A stretch of 18,687 bases of DNA, taken from the NCBI GenBank assembly GCA_005793295.1, contig SXSX01000075.1:1-18687 (forward strand), given 5' to 3'. Of the stretch, positions 14,983 through 18,687 are shown piece after piece. The position numbers were made by a program, and so were the translations under genes. Numbering within the stretch: the stretch's first letter is position 1; each line of letters begins with the position of its first letter. The DNA is from Burkholderiales bacterium. Lineage in GTDB: Bacteria > Pseudomonadota > Gammaproteobacteria > Burkholderiales > Burkholderiaceae_C. The notes beneath the pieces were generated by a model that had not been told where the DNA came from, ran no database searches, and saw only the letters and a program-made list of their open reading frames with translations.

Positions 14983-15072
14983 CCTCGCTAGTTCTTTAGA
15001 ACGACCCCGCTCCGCTTAGACCTAGTTCTTCTGCACCTCCTCTCGCGTTCTAGCGAGGGATAGCGGGAACGC
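14983..15072 (+). other. Leader region of narK1 with overlapping inverted repeats
   Basis: Within the 157-nt narL-narK1 gap, CCTCGCTAG (14983-14991) is the exact reverse complement of CTAGCGAGG (15050-15058). GCGTTC (15045-15050) pairs with GAACGC (15067-15072). GTTCT (14991-14995) pairs with AGAAC (14998-15002). CTAGTTCTT is repeated at 14988-14996 and 15022-15030, and TAGCG at 15051 and 15061. The first two pairings share base 15050 and interlock, so they would be alternatives or a pseudoknot. No U-run follows, so this is not an ordinary terminator. Function unknown. Confidence 0.45.
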
Positions 15073-15103
15073 CGCCTAAAAAATACAGTCATACCAAGAC
15101 ACA

Positions 15104-15109
15104 AAGGAG
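15104..15109 (+). promoter_or_regulatory. Ribosome binding site of narK1
   Basis: AAGGAG, seven nt before the ATG at 15117; it supports this start over later Met codons. Confidence 0.8.
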
Positions 15110-15116
15110 TCGCGGT

Positions 15117-16385
15117 ATGACACATAAAAGACAGGCGCTTTCCGTTTTAATCGTCAGCACATTGGCATTCACAGTGTGCTTCATGGTGTGGATGATGTTT
15201 GGCGTCATCGGCATTCCAATTAAAAAAGCACTGGACCTTAATGCTACGCAATTTGGTTTGCTGATGGCTACACCGGTCCTCACCGGTTCCCTGATTCGTG
15301 TGCCTTTGGGTATTTGGACCGACAAGTTTGGCGGGCGCATTGTGATGACCATTCTGATGGCACTCACCGTTCCGGCAATTTACCTGATGTCGTATGCCAC
15401 CGCCTATTGGCATTTTTTAACCATCGGTTTGTTTGTCGGATTGGCAGGCGGTTCTTTTTCAGTGGGTACGCCTTATGTGGCGCGTTGGTTTCCTAAAAAC
15501 CAGCAAGGGTTTGCCATGGGGATTTATGGTGCGGGTAACTCAGGCGCGGCCGTTAATAAGTTTGTGGCGCCGGCTTTGGTGGTGGCTTTTGGGTGGGCCA
15601 TGGTCCCCCAAGTGTATGCCGCCATCATGTTTGGAACCGTTCTCTTGTTTTGGTTCTTCAGCTACAGCGATCCTACCCACTTGGTCTCGAGCGACGTGAA
15701 GTTTTTGGATCAACTCAAAGCATTGAAAGACCCCAAAGTGTTGAAGTACTGTCAGTACTACAGCATTGTGTTTGGTGGCTACGTGGCCTTGTCATTGTGG
15801 ATGGTGCAGTACTACGTAGGTGAATTTGGTTTAGAGATTCGCTCAGCAGCATTGTTGGCCGCGTGCTTTTCTTTACCTGGTGGCGTGCTGCGTGCCGTTG
15901 GCGGGTGGCTGTCTGACAAATGGGGCGCCCACAGCGTGACGTGGTGGGTCATGTGGGTCAGTTGGATTTGTCTTTTCTTATTGAGTTACCCCCAAACCGA
16001 TTTCACCATTGCCACCACTGCTGGACCTAAAACTTTCCATGTGGGATTAAACGTTTATCTATTCACGGTGCTGATGTTTGTTTTGGGTATTGCTTTTGCC
16101 TTTGGTAAGGCCAGTGTTTTTAAGTACATCAGCGATGACTACACCGGAAATATAGGAACTATCAGTGGCGTGGTAGGTCTCGCGGGCGGATTGGGTGGCT
16201 TTGTCTTGCCCATCATGTTTGGCGCGTTGATGGATCTCACTGGAATTCGTTCAAGCGCTTTCATGTTGATGTACGGCGTGGTGTGGGTCTCCTTGATTTG
16301 GATGTACTGGACCGAAGTCCGGCGCAGCGAAATCATGGGGAAAAACGCCACTCCCTTTAGCCTGCAAAACGTCATCCCTCATTAA
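15117..16385 (+). CDS. narK1: Nitrate transporter of the NarK1 type (MFS)
   Basis: A 422-residue major facilitator protein with 12 predicted helices. The nitrate/nitrite porter signature GAGNSGAAVNKFVAPAL (138-154) and the two substrate-binding arginines are visible: Arg61 in TGSLIRVPLGIWTDKFGG and Arg259 in PGGVLRAVGGWLSDKWG. Length and sequence fit the NarK1 branch, thought to act as a proton/nitrate symporter that starts nitrate uptake before nitrite is available. It is paired with a longer NarK2-type gene 13 nt downstream, as in the Pseudomonas and Paracoccus systems, where both modules are encoded together or fused. Probably transcribed from the promoter region at 14960-15116. Confidence 0.92.
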   Translation: MTHKRQALSVLIVSTLAFTVCFMVWMMFGVIGIPIKKALDLNATQFGLLMATPVLTGSLIRVPLGIWTDKFGGRIVMTILMALTVPAIYLMSYATAYWHFLTIGLFVGLAGGSFSVGTPYVARWFPKNQQGFAMGIYGAGNSGAAVNKFVAPALVVAFGWAMVPQVYAAIMFGTVLLFWFFSYSDPTHLVSSDVKFLDQLKALKDPKVLKYCQYYSIVFGGYVALSLWMVQYYVGEFGLEIRSAALLAACFSLPGGVLRAVGGWLSDKWGAHSVTWWVMWVSWICLFLLSYPQTDFTIATTAGPKTFHVGLNVYLFTVLMFVLGIAFAFGKASVFKYISDDYTGNIGTISGVVGLAGGLGGFVLPIMFGALMDLTGIRSSAFMLMYGVVWVSLIWMYWTEVRRSEIMGKNATPFSLQNVIPH

Positions 16386-16398
16386 ATAAGGACCCCTA

Positions 16399-18027
16399 AT
16401 GACACAAGCCTCTACTTCACGTGTTGATATCGGCGATTGGCGTCCCGAAGACGAAAAATTTTGGGGATCCACCGGTAAGAAAATTGCGTACCGCAATCTT
16501 TGGATTTCCATTCCCAACCTGTTGGTCGGCTTTGCGGTGTGGGGGATGTGGGGAATCATCACGGTGCAAATGCTGAACCTTGGCTTTCCCTTTAAGCCCG
16601 CGGAGATGTTCAGTCTCACCGCGATTGCCGGATTGATGGGTGCAACACTGCGGATTCCCGCATCCTTCTTCATTCGACTCTCGGGCGGGCGCAACACTAT
16701 TTTCCTCACTTCTGTGTTGCTCATGATTCCCGCCATTTGGACGGGCATTGCCTTGCAAGACCAATCCACCCCCCTGTGGGTATTTCAAGCGTGTGCGTTT
16801 TTAAGTGGCATTGGTGGAGGCAACTTTGCCTGCTCGATGTCCAATATTTCTAGTTTTTTCCCAAAGCGCTTACAAGGCACGGGGCTGGGCTTGAATGCTG
16901 GGTTGGGAAACTTTGGTGTGACCACCATGCAGGTATTGATTCCCTTGGTCATGACCGTGGGCGTGTTTGGAGTGGCGGGCGGCGGCTCCATGGTCTTACT
17001 GAAAGACAGTGGTTGGATTTTGGGAAAAATTGCTGCAGGGACTCCCACGTACATTCAAAACGCAGGTTTTGTGTGGGCCGCGATTTTGCTGCCTTTGGTT
17101 GCAGCAGCATGGTTTGGCATGAATAACTTGCTGACCCTGTCGCCCAATTACGGAGGGACTTTGGCGGCGTTTGCAAAAATTCTCTACTTATGGGGTATTA
17201 CTTGTGTTGTTGGCGCTTTGGGTTTGTACTTGTATTTGCCTGCCCCCACGGGTTTGGGTTTGCTCAATATGTGGGTGGCGTTGCCATTGATCATCGTTAG
17301 TACCCTGGCTGTGATGAAAGTCGCTGCATTTGGCGAGATGAAATCCAACATCGGCAACCAGTACTCCATCTTTAAGAATAAGCACACCTGGTCTTTGACC
17401 TTGTTGTACATCGTGACTTTCGGATCCTTCATTGGCTTCTCTATGGCGTTGCCTTTATCCATTACGGTAATTTTTGGGATCAGCCATATCCCTGACGCTG
17501 CAGGCGTGATGCAGCACGTACTCAAAAATCCTAATGCACCCTCAGCCTTAACTTATGCGTGGATAGGCCCATTAGTTGGCGCCTTGATTCGCCCAGTCGG
17601 CGGTTGGATCTCTGACAAAGTCGGTGGATCTGTTGTGACGCAAATCATTTCTGCAATCATGGTATTTGCCTCTGCTGCCGTGGGCTACGTCATGATGCAG
17701 GCCTACGGTTCAGCCACGCCAGAGCAATATTTCTCTACCTTCATGTGGCTGTTCGTGCTCTTGTTTGCGGCCAGTGGCATCGGCAATGGTTCCACATTTC
17801 GAACCATTGGCGTGATTTTTGATCGCCAACAAACCGGTCCTGTCTTGGGGTGGACATCAGCGGTAGCCGCCTACGGTGCATTTATTGCGCCGGTGGTTAT
17901 CGGAGCCCAAATCAAAGCTGGAACTCCGCAAGTAGCGATGTACAGCTTTGCCATTTTTTACGCACTCTGCTTGGTGCTGAACTGGTGGTTTTACCTGCGT
18001 GCAGGTTCTGAAATCAAAAACCCTTAA
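16399..18027 (+). CDS. narK2: Nitrate/nitrite antiporter of the NarK2 type (MFS)
   Basis: 542 residues, with the longer form of NarK2 (extra N-terminal residues and loops). Substrate arginines Arg85 (MGATLRIPASFF) and Arg398 (GALIRPVGGWISDK) and both nitrate signatures are present: GLNAGLGNFGVTTMQVLIP (163-181), and a glycine-rich GIGNGSTFRTIG in the second half. The segment from about 190 to 220 (GVAGGGSMVLLKDSGW and on) is a periplasmic loop typical of this branch. NarK2 exchanges nitrate for nitrite across the inner membrane, removing toxic nitrite made by NarGHI. AAGGA lies 6 nt before the ATG. narG starts 44 nt after its stop, so the genes form one narK1-narK2-narG transcript. Confidence 0.93.
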   Translation: MTQASTSRVDIGDWRPEDEKFWGSTGKKIAYRNLWISIPNLLVGFAVWGMWGIITVQMLNLGFPFKPAEMFSLTAIAGLMGATLRIPASFFIRLSGGRNTIFLTSVLLMIPAIWTGIALQDQSTPLWVFQACAFLSGIGGGNFACSMSNISSFFPKRLQGTGLGLNAGLGNFGVTTMQVLIPLVMTVGVFGVAGGGSMVLLKDSGWILGKIAAGTPTYIQNAGFVWAAILLPLVAAAWFGMNNLLTLSPNYGGTLAAFAKILYLWGITCVVGALGLYLYLPAPTGLGLLNMWVALPLIIVSTLAVMKVAAFGEMKSNIGNQYSIFKNKHTWSLTLLYIVTFGSFIGFSMALPLSITVIFGISHIPDAAGVMQHVLKNPNAPSALTYAWIGPLVGALIRPVGGWISDKVGGSVVTQIISAIMVFASAAVGYVMMQAYGSATPEQYFSTFMWLFVLLFAASGIGNGSTFRTIGVIFDRQQTGPVLGWTSAVAAYGAFIAPVVIGAQIKAGTPQVAMYSFAIFYALCLVLNWWFYLRAGSEIKNP

Positions 18028-18071
18028 GCCTCCCACGTTACAGCGCAACCCCAATCTACTCGAGGTATTCC

Positions 18072-18687
18072 ATGAGCCATTTTTTAGACCGACTCAGCTA
18101 TTTTTCCCAACCCCGGGAAGCATTTTCTGCCGAACACGGCGTTACCACGGGTGAAGACCGGACGTGGGAAAACGCATACCGCGACCGCTGGGCGCACGAC
18201 AAAATAGTTCGCTCGACGCATGGTGTCAATTGCACAGGCTCATGCTCTTGGAAAATTTATGTCAAAGGCGGAATCGTGACTTGGGAAACCCAGCAAACCG
18301 ATGACCCCCGCACCCGCTGGGACATGCCTAACCATGAGCCGCGTGGTTGTGCGCGTGGTGCGAGTTACAGCTGGTATTTGTACAGCGCAAACCGAGTGAA
18401 GTACCCGTTGGTTCGGGGGCGATTGCTCAAGCTGTGGCGCGAAGCCCGGTTGTCACAAGACCCGGTGGACGCTTGGGCATCTATTGCCCAAAGTGATGCC
18501 AAGCTCAAGGCGTACCAGAGTGTTCGTGGCCTAGGTGGCTTTGTTCGTTCGAGTTGGGATGAGGTCAATGAAATGGTGGCTGCTGCCAATGTGTACACCA
18601 TCAAAAAACATGGACCTGATCGCATCATTGGCTTCTCTCCGATTCCTGCCATGTCCATGGTTTCGTACGCAGCGGGAAGCCGTTACC
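18072..18687 (+). CDS. narG: Respiratory nitrate reductase alpha subunit, N-terminal part (3' end outside window)
   Basis: The first 205 codons of NarG, about one sixth of the usual 1,240-1,250 residues. The FS0 iron-sulphur ligands are all seen: His50, Cys54 and Cys58 in STHGVNCTGSCSWKIYV, and Cys93 in NHEPRGCARGASYSWYLYS. Other near-identical blocks to E. coli NarG are GGFVRSSWDEVNE (155-167) and GFSPIPAMSMVSYA (187-200). It carries the molybdopterin guanine dinucleotide cofactor and reduces nitrate to nitrite on the cytoplasmic side, with NarH and NarI expected just downstream. GAGG lies 6 nt before the ATG. No working Tat signal is expected or seen. Confidence 0.96.
   Translation, partial: MSHFLDRLSYFSQPREAFSAEHGVTTGEDRTWENAYRDRWAHDKIVRSTHGVNCTGSCSWKIYVKGGIVTWETQQTDDPRTRWDMPNHEPRGCARGASYSWYLYSANRVKYPLVRGRLLKLWREARLSQDPVDAWASIAQSDAKLKAYQSVRGLGGFVRSSWDEVNEMVAAANVYTIKKHGPDRIIGFSPIPAMSMVSYAAGSRY

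Noticed and set aside
15056..15062. AGGGATA as a NarL heptamer before narK1
   Set aside because: Matches the reverse-complement heptamer consensus at six of seven bases with no partner in the 7-2-7 arrangement; such matches are expected by chance. ACGGGTA at 6454-6460 was rejected for the same reason.

Overview
The window looks like chromosome of a betaproteobacterium of the order Burkholderiales, probably Comamonadaceae. This rests on three things recognised from the proteins: a dmp/xyl-type meta-cleavage operon end, the apaG-thiL-pgpA-pncC housekeeping block divergent from rpe, and a narXL-narK1-narK2-narG nitrate respiration locus. No tRNA, rRNA, CRISPR array, insertion sequence or phage gene was seen.

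Region 1 (1-1214, + strand) is the end of an aromatic meta-cleavage operon: the 3' end of 4-hydroxy-2-oxovalerate aldolase, then 2-oxo-3-hexenedioate decarboxylase and 4-oxalocrotonate tautomerase, in the dmpG-H-I order. Region 2 (1298-4460, - strand) is a tightly packed housekeeping operon transcribed apaG-thiL-pgpA-pncC-lysE/argO, with overlapping stop/start codons. The divergent rpe gene (4532-5209, +) follows. Convergent to rpe is an uncommon gene (5220-about 6326/6374, -) that aligns from memory with the Bacillus spore transglutaminase Tgl. It keeps the catalytic cysteine but not the two glutamates, and its start codon is unclear.

Region 3 (6528-14959, +) is seven co-directional genes: a DevBCA/MacAB-like exporter (HlyD-type adaptor, FtsX-type permease, ATPase), a beta-CASP metallo-beta-lactamase-fold RNase-like protein, an NnrS haem/copper membrane protein, and the nitrate two-component pair NarX-NarL. 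Four junctions overlap by 3-11 nt; the only sizeable gap is 93 nt before the beta-CASP gene. Region 4 (15117-18687, +) is narK1, narK2 and the first 205 codons of narG, which runs off the edge. The 157-nt narL-narK1 gap holds an FNR-like site and an unusual set of overlapping inverted repeats.

The best candidate for something undescribed is the physical and probably regulatory linkage of the ABC exporter, the beta-CASP protein and NnrS with nitrate sensing and respiration. A nearly identical FNR/DNR-like 13-mer (TGATCTA-R-CGCAA) lies upstream of both the exporter operon and narK1. The copy before the exporter sits between the divergent transglutaminase-like gene and the exporter, and is about 42 nt from the expected start of a TATATT promoter facing the transglutaminase-like gene. 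This suggests, but does not prove, that all three units belong to one oxygen/nitrogen-oxide regulon.
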